The translations under genes were made by a program, and so were the position numbers. A stretch of DNA of 59,986 bases from JALZEG01 sp036258555 (lineage in GTDB: Bacteria; Actinomycetota; CADDZG01; WHSQ01), in assembly GCA_036258555.1 (NCBI GenBank), contig DATADL010000100.1:1-59986 (forward strand). The letters run 5' to 3'. Shown here piece after piece: positions 8,597 through 17,092 of this stretch. The notes under the pieces are model-generated. The model saw only the letters and a list, made by a program, of their open reading frames with translations, ran no database searches and was not told the DNA's origin. Each line of letters begins with the position of its first letter. The stretch's first letter is position 1.

Positions 8597-10755
8597 GACG
8601 CGCTGCGGTTGCCGTCGCGCTCGGCGTGCTGCTGGCGGGCGCGCCGGCCCGCGCGCAGGGTTGCGCGAACGCCGTCGTCGTCGGTCTCGCCGGGGTGACC
8701 TGGAGCGACGTCCAGCGCGTCCGGCCCCCGCAGCTGCTCGAGCTCGCCGAGGAAGGCGCGGTGGGGTCCGTGTCGGTCCGGACGAACACGTCTCGCACGA
8801 CGTACGCGTCCGGCTTCGCGACGCTCGGCGCGGGCGCGCGCATGGACGCGCCGAAGAGCGTCGGGCCGGTCGCGGACCTCCCCGGCGCGGTCGAGCGGGG
8901 GCTGCGCGTCGAGGGGCTCGACGTGCTCGTGGACCTGGCGCGGGAGGCCGGGTACAGCACGGCGCGCCCCGGGGCGCTCGCGTCGTCGCTCGACCCCCGA
9001 CCCGTGGCTGCCATCGGGTCGTCACAGCTGGGGTTCGATCCGCCGGCGCCGGCGGGCGTCGACCGTCCCGTGCTCCTCGCCGCTATGGACGACGACGGCG
9101 TCGTGGACCTCGCCGCGGTCGGCCCGGCGCTGCTCCGGCCCGCCTCGGACGCGCCGTTCGGGGTCGTCACGGACTTCGTCGCCGTCGACGAGGCCGTGGA
9201 GACCGTGCTCGAAGAGGATCCGTGCGCGACCCTCGTCGTCGACCCGGGCGACCTCGTGCGCGCCGACGCCATCGCGCGCGCCGGCGGCGAAGGCGCCGCC
9301 GAGGCGCGGGACTACGCGTTGCTGGCGGCGGACCGGCAGATCGCGCTCGTCGAGCAGCGGCTCGACGACGACGACCTGCTGCTCGTCGTCTCGGTCACGT
9401 CGCCGCGCTCGGACGACGACGTGCACCTGGGGGTCGCGCTGGCGCGGGGGCCCGGCTTTCCCGCCGGGTCGCGCCTCGAGTCCGCGTCGACGCGGGAGCC
9501 CGGGCTCGTGACGCTCCCCGACGTCGCCCCGACGGTGCTCGCGCACGCCGGCGTGGAGCGCCCTTCGTCGATGCTGGGACGGCCCTGGTTCGCGCGGCCC
9601 GCCGGAGGCGACCTCGTAGCCGAGGCCGTCGACCTCGACGAGGAGTCGGTCTTCTCCTACGGCGTGCAGCCCGGGGTCGCGACCGGGTTCGTCGTGGCGC
9701 AGGTCGCGGCGTACGTCGTGCTCCTCGGGCTGTTCGGCCTCCGGCGCCGAGGGCGGGCGATCCCGCCGGGGATGCCGGCGACCGGGCTCGAGGTCGTCGC
9801 CCTGGCGGTCGCGGCGTTCCCGCTCGCGTCGTACCTCTCGATGGCGGGCATGACGCACGAGCTCGGCACCGCCGGGTTCGTCGCGCTCCTCCTGGCCGTC
9901 GACGCGGCGCTCGTCGGCCTCGCTTTTGCCGTTCTGCGCTCGCCGTTCGATCGCCTGCTCGGGGTCGCTGTCGCGACGCTCGTCGTGCTGGTCGGCGACC
10001 TCGCGCTGGGGGAGCGGCTCCAGCTGAACGCGGTGTTCGGGAACTCGCCGATCGTCGCCGGTCGTTTCTCCGGGCTCGGCAACCTCGCGTTCTCGATCCT
10101 CGGCGCGTCCGCGCTCGTCACTGCGACCGTGCTCGTGCACCGGTCCGGTCGCTCGGGCCGAGCGCTTGCCGCAGCGGCCCTCGTCTTCGCGCTCGCGGTC
10201 GTCGTCGACGGCGCGCCGTTCCTCGGCAGCGACGTGGGCGGCGTGCTCGCCCTCGTCCCCGGGTTCGCGATCACGTGGTTCCTGCTGTCGGGGCGGCGCG
10301 TCGGCTGGCGGGCCGCGCTCGTGGCCGCGGCCGCGGGCGTCGTCGCGCTCGGCCTGTTCCTCGCGGTCGACCTGGCGCGCCCCGAGGAGTCCCGCACGCA
10401 CCTGGCGCGGCTGGTCGAGAACGTCGCCGACGAGGGGCCGGCGGTGTTCGCGGACACGGTCGAGCGCAAGGTGAAGACGAACGTGCGGATCTTCGGCTCG
10501 ACGATCTGGACCTACCTCGTCCCGCCGGCGCTGTTGCTGCTCGGGGTGCTGCTGCGAAAGCCCCCGGGACGCTGGCAGCAGCTCGCCGAGGCGATGCCGG
10601 TCGTCCGCGCCGGCCTCGTCGGCGGCCTGGTCCTCGCGCTGCTGGGATTCGCGGTGAACGACTCGGGGATCGTCGTCCCGGCGATGTTCCTGTCGTGGCT
10701 CGTCCCGATGGCGCTGGTGGCGTACGTGTCGCTGGAACGGCGGGAGCCCGCATGA
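8593..10755 (+). CDS. polytopic membrane protein with extracytoplasmic alkaline-phosphatase-like domain
   Basis: A 720-residue protein. Residues 1-22 look like a signal peptide (RRAAVAVALGVLLAGAPARA). Residues about 25-350 are exported and resemble the alkaline phosphatase/phosphodiesterase fold: an early conserved Thr/Ser region (SRTTYASGFATLGAG) and late LPDVAPTVLAHAG. Residues about 360-720 contain roughly nine membrane helices. Overlaps of four bases with both neighbours put it in the murJ-glycosyltransferase operon. I would guess removal or transfer of a phosphate group on an envelope lipid, but metal ligands are not complete enough by eye to prove catalysis. Confidence 0.7.
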   Translation: MRRAAVAVALGVLLAGAPARAQGCANAVVVGLAGVTWSDVQRVRPPQLLELAEEGAVGSVSVRTNTSRTTYASGFATLGAGARMDAPKSVGPVADLPGAVERGLRVEGLDVLVDLAREAGYSTARPGALASSLDPRPVAAIGSSQLGFDPPAPAGVDRPVLLAAMDDDGVVDLAAVGPALLRPASDAPFGVVTDFVAVDEAVETVLEEDPCATLVVDPGDLVRADAIARAGGEGAAEARDYALLAADRQIALVEQRLDDDDLLLVVSVTSPRSDDDVHLGVALARGPGFPAGSRLESASTREPGLVTLPDVAPTVLAHAGVERPSSMLGRPWFARPAGGDLVAEAVDLDEESVFSYGVQPGVATGFVVAQVAAYVVLLGLFGLRRRGRAIPPGMPATGLEVVALAVAAFPLASYLSMAGMTHELGTAGFVALLLAVDAALVGLAFAVLRSPFDRLLGVAVATLVVLVGDLALGERLQLNAVFGNSPIVAGRFSGLGNLAFSILGASALVTATVLVHRSGRSGRALAAAALVFALAVVVDGAPFLGSDVGGVLALVPGFAITWFLLSGRRVGWRAALVAAAAGVVALGLFLAVDLARPEESRTHLARLVENVADEGPAVFADTVERKVKTNVRIFGSTIWTYLVPPALLLLGVLLRKPPGRWQQLAEAMPVVRAGLVGGLVLALLGFAVNDSGIVVPAMFLSWLVPMALVAYVSLERREPA

Positions 10756-11573
10756 AGGTGTTACTCGGGCTCGTGGGCGCGGCCGGCCTGGGCGCGGCGC
10801 TGGCGCGGGTCGCCGCCGAGCGCGCTCTCGCCTCGCCGCCGCCGTGGTCGCTCCGGACGAACGTGTCGGGGCGGAGCGTCCCCGCCGTGCTCGGCTTGTG
10901 CGTGACGGTCGCCGGGACCATCCCGCTCACGTCGAGCGTGGCGCAGGTCGCGGGCGACGGAGGCTGGCTCAGGATGACCGCGGCCGCCTTCGTCGTCGTC
11001 ACGTTGCTGGGGACTGCGGGGCTGTGGGACGACAGCCGCGGCGACGAGGCCCCGCGCGGCTTCGCCGGCCACCTGTCGGCGCGGCGGCTGACCGGGGGCG
11101 TCGTGAAGCTCGTAGCGGGAGGCGTCGCGGGGATCGCGTGCGCGGCCGTGCTCGCCCCGGACGACCTCGGTCGCGCCGCCCTGATCGCGCTCGCCGTCCC
11201 GCTGGCCGCGAACCTCTTCAACCTCCTCGACCGCGCCCCCGGTCGGACCGGGAAGGTCGCGCTCTTGGTCGCCGCCCCGCTGCTCGCGCTGGGGAACGAG
11301 ACGTGGGCACTAGCCGCCGCGGGCACGTTCGGGGCGCTGGCCGCCCTGTTGCCCGTCGACCTCGCCGAGCGCGGGATGCTGGGCGACGCCGGGGCGAACC
11401 CGATCGGAGGGCTCGTCGGGCTCGGGCTGGCCGTCTCGCTCGACACGGCGCCGCTCGCCGCCGTCGTAGCACTCCTGGCGGCCTTGAACGCGGCCTCCGA
11501 ACGGTGGTCGTTCTCGCAGGTGATCGACCGGACGCCGCTGCTGCGCAAGCTCGACTCGATCGGACGGAAATGA
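10752..11573 (+). CDS. MraY/WecA-like phospho-sugar transferase family protein
   Basis: A 273-residue, very hydrophobic protein with about eight membrane segments. It has the two family signatures of polyprenyl-phosphate N-acetylhexosamine-1-phosphate transferases in compact form: GLWDDSRGD near residue 95 and NLFNLLDRAPGR near residue 155. A further LGDAGANPIGGLVGLG resembles the third conserved loop. It is shorter than MraY (about 360), as many actinobacterial paralogues are. It likely works with the upstream glycosyltransferase on a lipid-linked envelope glycan. The specific substrate is unknown. Confidence 0.78.
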   Translation: MKVLLGLVGAAGLGAALARVAAERALASPPPWSLRTNVSGRSVPAVLGLCVTVAGTIPLTSSVAQVAGDGGWLRMTAAAFVVVTLLGTAGLWDDSRGDEAPRGFAGHLSARRLTGGVVKLVAGGVAGIACAAVLAPDDLGRAALIALAVPLAANLFNLLDRAPGRTGKVALLVAAPLLALGNETWALAAAGTFGALAALLPVDLAERGMLGDAGANPIGGLVGLGLAVSLDTAPLAAVVALLAALNAASERWSFSQVIDRTPLLRKLDSIGRK

Positions 11574-11596
11574 GCCCGCGCGCCCGGGGCGCGTGC

Positions 11597-11660
11597 TAGC
11601 TTGTGACGACTTCCCCCGAACTGCTCGGCGGTCGACGCATGCCGGGTTTCGGGGGTCGTC
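11597..11660 (+). promoter_or_regulatory. pyrG promoter box and leader hairpin
   Basis: TAGCTT at 11597-11602 is a -10 candidate that would leave a leader of about 93 nt before pyrG. The leader holds an 8-bp perfect stem, CCCCCGAA (11613-11620) with TTCGGGGG (11648-11655). It is extended outward by GACGA (11605-11609) pairing with TCGTC (11656-11660). No U-run follows, so a simple terminator is not indicated. Whether it senses CTP or tunes translation is unknown. Confidence 0.45.
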
Positions 11661-11701
11661 ACCCGGATCCCGAAGCACCGCAGACCTCGAAGGGAGAGCT
11701 G

Positions 11702-13342
11702 GTGGCGAAGCACGTGTTCGTGACGGGTGGGGTGGTCTCCAGCCTCGGCAAGGGCCTCACCGCAGCGTCCCTCGGCAGGCTCCTCAAGAACCGCGGGCTG
11801 CGCGTGATGATGCAGAAGCTCGACCCCTACATCAACGTCGACCCCGGCACGATGAACCCGTTCCAGCACGGCGAGGTCTTCGTCACCGAGGACGGCGGCG
11901 AGACCGACCTCGACCTCGGGCACTACGAGCGCTTCATCGACGAGAACCTGCTGAAGGCGTCGAACATCACGACCGGCGCGATCTACCAGTCGGTGATCGC
12001 GAAGGAGCGCCGGGGCGACTTCCTCGGCGACACGGTCCAGGTCATCCCGCACATAACGAACGCCATCAAGCAGCGGATCCGGTCGCTCGCCGAGGACTCG
12101 GGCGCCGACGTGCTCATCACCGAGATCGGCGGCACCGTCGGCGACATCGAGTCGCTGCCGTTCCTCGAGGCCATCCGCCAGCTGAAGACCGAGCTCGGCC
12201 GCGACGACACCTGCTACGTGCACGTGACGCTCGTCCCGTACATGGGCCCGGCCGAAGAGCTCAAGACCAAGCCGACGCAGCACTCCGTGCGCGAGCTGCG
12301 CAGCATCGGGATCCATCCCGACGCGATCGTGTGCCGCTCCGACCGTCCGATCAGCCCGGGCCTGAAGCGCAAGATCTCGCTGCTGTGCGACGTCGGCATG
12401 GACGCGATCGTGTCCGCCGTCGACTCCAAGAACATCTACGAGATCCCGCTCGTGCTTCACGACGAGGGCCTGGACGACTTCGTGATCGACCGGCTGCGGA
12501 TCGACGGCACCGCCGCGCCCGAGCTGGGCGGCTGGCGCGACCTGGTGACGCGCATCGAGCGCGCCGAGGAGGCCGGGCCGGTCCGGATCGGCATCATCGG
12601 GAAGTACGTCACGTTGCCCGACGCGTACCTGTCCGTGGTCGAAAGCCTCAAGCACGCGGGCTTCTCGCACGGACGTCAGGTCGACGTCACGTGGGTCGCG
12701 TCCGACGACCTCGAGACCGGCGACCCGGACGAGATGCTCGGCCACCTCGACGGGATCCTCATCCCGGGCGGGTTCGGCGTGCGCGGCGTCGAGGGCAAGA
12801 TCCGCGCCGTCCAGTACGCGCGCGAGAAGCGGATCCCGTTCTTCGGGATCTGCCTGGGCCTGCAGTGCGCCGTCGTCGAGTTCGCGCGCAACGTCGCGGG
12901 CTTCGACGACGCGAACTCGTCGGAGTTCGGGACGTCGGAGCATCCGGTCGTCGACATCCTCGTCGGCCAGGACCTCGACCGTCTGGGCGGGACGATGAGG
13001 CTCGGCGCCTACCTCTGCAAGCTCGCGCCGGGGACCAAGGCCGAGGCCGCGTACGGCAAGGAGGTCATCACCGAGCGCCATCGCCACCGCTACGAGGTGA
13101 ACCCCCGCTTCCGCCGGCGCCTCGAGGACGCAGGGCTCGTCTGCTCGGGCGAGTCGCCCGACGGGACCCTCGTCGAGATCATCGAGCTGCCCGACCACCC
13201 GTGGTTCGTGGCCGGCCAGTTCCACCCCGAGTTCAAGAGCCGCCCGGACAGGCCGCACCCGCTGTTCCGGGACTTCGTGGGGGCCGCGCTCGCGCACGCG
13301 ACCGAGGACGCCGAGGTCGACCTGACGGAGACGCGCATCTAG
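11702..13342 (+). CDS. pyrG: CTP synthase
   Basis: A 546-residue glutamine-dependent enzyme that converts UTP to CTP. The synthetase domain opens with KHVFVTGGVVSSLGKGLTAAS (P-loop). The glutaminase domain has PFFGICLGLQCAVVEFAR with the catalytic Cys, and its His-Glu pair at HPEF near the end. GTG 11702 sits five bases after AGGGAG. The frame remains open to 11603, but the extra 33 residues (Gly/Pro/Arg) match nothing in the family and overlap the leader hairpin. The length is normal for the family. Confidence 0.95.
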   Translation: MAKHVFVTGGVVSSLGKGLTAASLGRLLKNRGLRVMMQKLDPYINVDPGTMNPFQHGEVFVTEDGGETDLDLGHYERFIDENLLKASNITTGAIYQSVIAKERRGDFLGDTVQVIPHITNAIKQRIRSLAEDSGADVLITEIGGTVGDIESLPFLEAIRQLKTELGRDDTCYVHVTLVPYMGPAEELKTKPTQHSVRELRSIGIHPDAIVCRSDRPISPGLKRKISLLCDVGMDAIVSAVDSKNIYEIPLVLHDEGLDDFVIDRLRIDGTAAPELGGWRDLVTRIERAEEAGPVRIGIIGKYVTLPDAYLSVVESLKHAGFSHGRQVDVTWVASDDLETGDPDEMLGHLDGILIPGGFGVRGVEGKIRAVQYAREKRIPFFGICLGLQCAVVEFARNVAGFDDANSSEFGTSEHPVVDILVGQDLDRLGGTMRLGAYLCKLAPGTKAEAAYGKEVITERHRHRYEVNPRFRRRLEDAGLVCSGESPDGTLVEIIELPDHPWFVAGQFHPEFKSRPDRPHPLFRDFVGAALAHATEDAEVDLTETRI

Positions 13343-13376
13343 CCGCGGGTCGGCGCGGGCCGAGCAGCGCCGCGCG

Positions 13377-14486
13377 CTATCCGCAGGTGCGGCGCTCGAC
13401 GTAGTCGGTGGGCGGGTCCGAGGTGCTGTAACCCACGGCCCAGCCCGCGCCGTCCGGGGTGAGGTCGACTGCCTGCGGCCAGCTCGTGTCGTTGGCCGCG
13501 TCCTGGTCGGCCCGAGCCCACGAGGTCCCGTCCCACTCGATGACGACCCGGCTGTCCTCTGCGTCCTGGTCTTCGCCGACCGCGACTGCGGTGTCGGCGT
13601 CGAGAGCGGAGACGCCGCGCAGGCTCACGTAGGTGCTGAAGTCCGGGATCTGCGGCGCCGACCACCTCGTGCCGTCGAAGTGGACGATCCATGCCCGGGG
13701 CTCTCCGCGCTGGTACCACTCGCCGACCGCCCAGACGTCGTCGGGGGCCGCGGCCGAGACGTCGTAGAGCACGTTGAACCCGTCCCCCGGGGACGGCGTC
13801 GCGACCTCGGTCCACCTGGTGCCGTCGAAGTGCACCGCGAACGAGGCGCCCCCACCGCTCGCGGTGATCTGCGCGCCCACGGCCCAGATGTCGTCGTCCG
13901 CGATGACGTCCAGGTCCCAGAGGATGCCGGGGTGAGCGCTCCGGAACATCTTCCAGGCCTCGCCGTCGTAGCGGTGGATCATCGTCCGGTACTGCCGCTT
14001 CGCGTTCCAGCGCGCACCGGCGGCATAGACGTCCCCGGACGGGGCGACGTCGACGCCGTTCAGCAGGTTCCTGGTCTCGCTCGGGTTCAGGCTGCTCCGT
14101 GTCAGCCACGACGTCCCGTCGTAGCGCAGCGCGATCGTCTTCGTCTTCCGGCCCCTGCGCTCGCCGACGGCCCACGCGGTCCCGTCCGGCGCGACGGCGA
14201 CGGCGTTGAGCTGGTGATGCTGATCGTTGACGTTCGTGCTCGGCTGGGTCTCCCACGACGACCCGTCCCAGTGACGGACGAGCGTGCGAGCCCTTCCCTG
14301 CGCGTTCACCACGGCCCCGACCGCCACGACGTTCGTGGGATCGGCCGCGGTCACGTCGAAGAGGACGGCGTCCGGAACGGTGGCCGCATGGGTGCTCCAG
14401 TGACATTGCGCCGGTTCCTGCGCGCCCGAGATGGTCACGCCGCCGAGGAGCAGCACGCAGACGAGGCACCCCGCGAGCCGTCGCAT
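13377..14486 (-). CDS. exported beta-propeller repeat protein
   Basis: A 369-residue protein starting with a signal peptide (RRLAGCLVCVLLLGGVTISGA). The rest consists of six or seven similar units of about 50 residues, each with an aromatic motif such as WDGSSW, YDGTSW, YDGEAW or FDGTRW followed by DDVWAVG-like strands. This is a propeller of the WD/sialidase-like kind, used for binding rather than catalysis. It is convergent with pyrG (34-bp gap holding a weak GGCGC/GCGCC hairpin at 13352-13371). An upstream in-frame ATG at 14513 is possible but would put charged residues before the signal peptide. No ligand can be inferred. Confidence 0.75.
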   Translation of the reverse strand: MRRLAGCLVCVLLLGGVTISGAQEPAQCHWSTHAATVPDAVLFDVTAADPTNVVAVGAVVNAQGRARTLVRHWDGSSWETQPSTNVNDQHHQLNAVAVAPDGTAWAVGERRGRKTKTIALRYDGTSWLTRSSLNPSETRNLLNGVDVAPSGDVYAAGARWNAKRQYRTMIHRYDGEAWKMFRSAHPGILWDLDVIADDDIWAVGAQITASGGGASFAVHFDGTRWTEVATPSPGDGFNVLYDVSAAAPDDVWAVGEWYQRGEPRAWIVHFDGTRWSAPQIPDFSTYVSLRGVSALDADTAVAVGEDQDAEDSRVVIEWDGTSWARADQDAANDTSWPQAVDLTPDGAGWAVGYSTSDPPTDYVERRTCG

Positions 14487-14492
14487 CGGACG

Positions 14493-14498
14493 AGCGTA
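14493..14498 (-). promoter_or_regulatory. leaderless-type -10 box of the propeller gene
   Basis: On the minus strand TACGCT lies exactly six bases before ATG 14486, so transcription should begin at or next to the start codon. No Shine-Dalgarno sequence lies upstream. Confidence 0.6.
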
Positions 14499-14575
14499 GT
14501 CCAGGCAGGACACCCAAACTAGGTGGTTGGCGCGAGACGGGTAAGGGGGTCATGAGGGTCGGGGCTCCCACGGGG

Positions 14576-14581
14576 TAGGGT
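14576..14581 (+). promoter_or_regulatory. leaderless-type -10 box of ald
   Basis: TAGGGT lies exactly six bases before ATG 14588 with no ribosome binding site between. The 101-bp gap between the divergent propeller gene and ald thus holds two such boxes, one per direction. I see no other feature in the gap. Confidence 0.6.
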
Positions 14582-14587
14582 CGCGCC

Positions 14588-15700
14588 ATGAGAGTGGGGG
14601 TCCCGCGGGAGCTCAAGGACAACGAGTACCGCGTCGCGATCACGCCCGCAGGGGTGCGCGAGCTCGTCGTGGGCGGGCACGAGGTCTTCATCGAGCACGA
14701 CGCCGGCCGCGGGTCCAGCATCACGAACGACGAGTTCGAGCGCGCGGGCGCGAAGATCCTGCCCGACGCCGACGCGACCTTCGCCGAGGCCGAGATGATC
14801 CTCAAGGTGAAGGAGCCCGTTCCCGAGGAGTTCCACCGTCTGCGCGACGGCCTGCTGCTGTTCACCTATCTCCACCTCGCCGCGAGCGAGCCCGTGACCA
14901 GGGCGCTGATCGACTCGGGGACCACGGGCGTCGCCTACGAGACCGTCGAGCTCCCGGACCGGTCGCTGCCGCTGCTGGCCCCGATGAGCGAGGTCGCGGG
15001 CCGCATGGCGCCGCAGGTCGGCGCCATCTCGCTGCAGCGCGAGCACGGGGGCCGCGGCGTGCTGCTCGGCGGCGTCTCGGGCGTGCGCCCCGGACGTGTC
15101 GTCGTGATCGGCGCCGGGATGTCGGGCGCGAACGCGGCGTGGATCGCGCAGGGGATGGAGGCCGAGGTCGTCATCCTCGACAAGAACATCAACAAGCTGC
15201 GCGACGTCGACCGCATCCATCAGGGCAAGATCCTCACGCTCGCGTCGAACCGGCTGTCCGTCGAGGAGACCGTGACGCAGGCCGACCTCGTCATCGGCGC
15301 GGTGCTGGTCCCCGGTGCGCTCGCGCCGAAGATCGTCAGCGAGGAGGTCGTCCGCGAGATGAAGCCCGGCGCCGTCATCGTCGACATCTCGATCGACCAG
15401 GGCGGTTGCTTCGAGACCTCGCACATGACGACGCACTCGGATCCCACCTACGTCGTACACGACGTCGTCCACTACTGCGTGGGGAACATGCCCGGCGCGG
15501 TCCCGCACACGTCGACGTACGCGCTGACGAACGCCACGATGCCGTACGTCCTGGCGCTCGCCGACAAGGGGCTCGAGGCCGCGGTGCGCGACGATCCGGC
15601 GCTTGCCAAGGGCGTCAACGTCCACAAGGGCGCGGTCGTCTACGAACCGGTCGCCGAGGCGCACGGGCTCGAGTACGTCCCCCTCGACGGCCTGATCTGA
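14588..15700 (+). CDS. ald: alanine dehydrogenase
   Basis: A 370-residue NAD-dependent enzyme interconverting L-alanine and pyruvate plus ammonia. It opens with MRVGVPRELKDNEYRVAITP, the pyruvate-binding region with Arg-15 and Lys equivalents. The Rossmann motif GRVVVIGAGMSGANAA is near residues 165-180, and the conserved DISIDQGGCFETSH near residue 268. Full length with no disruption. In the M. tuberculosis order a NUDIX hydrolase gene occupies this place between pyrG and xerD. Confidence 0.95.
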   Translation: MRVGVPRELKDNEYRVAITPAGVRELVVGGHEVFIEHDAGRGSSITNDEFERAGAKILPDADATFAEAEMILKVKEPVPEEFHRLRDGLLLFTYLHLAASEPVTRALIDSGTTGVAYETVELPDRSLPLLAPMSEVAGRMAPQVGAISLQREHGGRGVLLGGVSGVRPGRVVVIGAGMSGANAAWIAQGMEAEVVILDKNINKLRDVDRIHQGKILTLASNRLSVEETVTQADLVIGAVLVPGALAPKIVSEEVVREMKPGAVIVDISIDQGGCFETSHMTTHSDPTYVVHDVVHYCVGNMPGAVPHTSTYALTNATMPYVLALADKGLEAAVRDDPALAKGVNVHKGAVVYEPVAEAHGLEYVPLDGLI

Positions 15701-15704
15701 CGCC

Positions 15705-16703
15705 GTGCCCGCCCGCGCCGCGGCGGGTGGACGCCGGCCCCCCTCCGCCACGACCGAAAACGACGGATCGCCTGGGCGATCCGCCACGCAGGAGATCGAC
15801 GACTTCGTCTCGCATCTCGGCCTGGAGCGCGGCCTCTCGGAGAACTCCGTCCTCGCGTACCGGCGCGACCTCGCGAAGTGGGTCGCCTTCTGCACGGGGG
15901 CCGGTGTGACGCTCGAAGACGCGCGGCCCGAGCACGTCACCGAGTTCCTCGATCGTCTGCGCAAGGGACGCCCGCCTGCGACCGTGGCCATGGCGCCGTC
16001 GTCGGTCGCGCGGACGCTGGTGTCGGTCCGGGCGCTCTACCGGTTCCTCGTACGCGAGGGGGGCCTGGAGTCCGACCCCACGGCGAGGGTGGGGTCTCCG
16101 GCGCGGCCCCGATCGCTCCCGAAGGCGATCTCGCTCGAGCAGGTCGAGCGGCTGCTCGAGTCGCCGCCCCGGGACCTGCTCGGACGGCGCGACGCCGCCA
16201 TGCTCGAGGTCCTCTACGGCGCCGGTCTCCGCATCTCGGAGCTGGTCGCGCTCGACGTCGACGACGTGGACCTCGAGGACGCCGTGGTCCTCGTGCGATC
16301 GGGCAAGGGCGGCAAGGGCCGGATGGTCCCCCTCGGCGGGGCCGCCCGGAAGGCGCTCGACGAATACCTGGTCCGGTCGCGGCCCGAGCTCGTCCGGCGG
16401 TCGGGGGGCCGGGGGGCCGCCGGCGCCCTCTTCCTGAACTCCCGCGGGGGACGCCTCGGCCGGCAGGGCTGCTGGAAGGTGCTCAAGCAGCATGCGCGGA
16501 CGGCCGGCCTGGACCGCGTAGTCTCCCCCCACACGCTCAGGCATTCGTTCGCGACGCACATGCTGGACGCGGGGGCCGACATCAGGGTGGTGCAGGAGCT
16601 GCTCGGCCACTCGAGCCTCGCGACCACGCAGGTGTACACGCTCGTGAGCGACCGGCATCTGCACGAGGTGTACGTGACGTCGCATCCACGCGCCCGCGCG
16701 TAG
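15705..16703 (+). CDS. xerD: site-specific tyrosine recombinase XerD
   Basis: A 332-residue recombinase. The N-terminal SAM-like DNA-binding domain covers about residues 25-130. The catalytic domain has the full set: Arg in YGAGLRISELVAL, Lys in RSGKGGKGRMVPL, H-x-x-R in HTLRHSFATHML, His in LLGHSSL and the nucleophilic Tyr in TTQVYTLV. It resolves chromosome dimers with XerC at dif. The first 25 residues are a Ala/Arg/Pro-rich extension from GTG 15705; a later start cannot be excluded. Its place just before parA and scpAB matches Rv1701. Confidence 0.92.
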   Translation: MPARAAAGGRRPPSATTENDGSPGRSATQEIDDFVSHLGLERGLSENSVLAYRRDLAKWVAFCTGAGVTLEDARPEHVTEFLDRLRKGRPPATVAMAPSSVARTLVSVRALYRFLVREGGLESDPTARVGSPARPRSLPKAISLEQVERLLESPPRDLLGRRDAAMLEVLYGAGLRISELVALDVDDVDLEDAVVLVRSGKGGKGRMVPLGGAARKALDEYLVRSRPELVRRSGGRGAAGALFLNSRGGRLGRQGCWKVLKQHARTAGLDRVVSPHTLRHSFATHMLDAGADIRVVQELLGHSSLATTQVYTLVSDRHLHEVYVTSHPRARA

Positions 16704-16731
16704 CGGTTACGGTCGCGTCGAGGGGGAGACA

Positions 16732-17082
16732 ATGGACGAGCAAACTCTGAAGACGATCCGCACGAGGCTCGAGGAAGAGCGCGCCTCCGTCGAGCGCCAG
16801 CTCGTGGAGCACGGCGCCGAGATCGACGGCGGGGGGATCGAGGTCGGGTTCGACGGGGGCTTCGCCGACTCCGGCCATCGGACCGCGGAGACCGCCGAGG
16901 TGCTGGCCCTGGTCGAGCAGCTCGCGGCGCACCGCCGCGACGTGGTCGCGGCGCTGGACCGCATCGACGCCGGCACGTTCGGGCGGTGCGAGCGGTGCGG
17001 GAACGAGATCCCCGACGAGCGCCTCGAAGCGATACCGACGGCGACGCTCTGCGTGGCGTGCAAGCAGGCCACCGGCCGCTGA
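16732..17082 (+). CDS. DksA/TraR-type C4 zinc finger protein
   Basis: A 116-residue protein. A helical hairpin (about 1-78) is followed by a four-cysteine zinc finger, CERCG (C86, C89) and CVACK (C107, C110), as in the DksA/TraR family, which binds the RNA polymerase secondary channel. The AGGGGGAGA ribosome binding site stands about seven bases before ATG 16732. A TACGGT box at 16705-16710 may be its -10 element. The acidic Asp pair at the coiled-coil tip typical of E. coli DksA is not obvious, so the exact role is open. Confidence 0.82.
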   Translation: MDEQTLKTIRTRLEEERASVERQLVEHGAEIDGGGIEVGFDGGFADSGHRTAETAEVLALVEQLAAHRRDVVAALDRIDAGTFGRCERCGNEIPDERLEAIPTATLCVACKQATGR

Positions 17083-17092
17083 GCTCGCGCGC

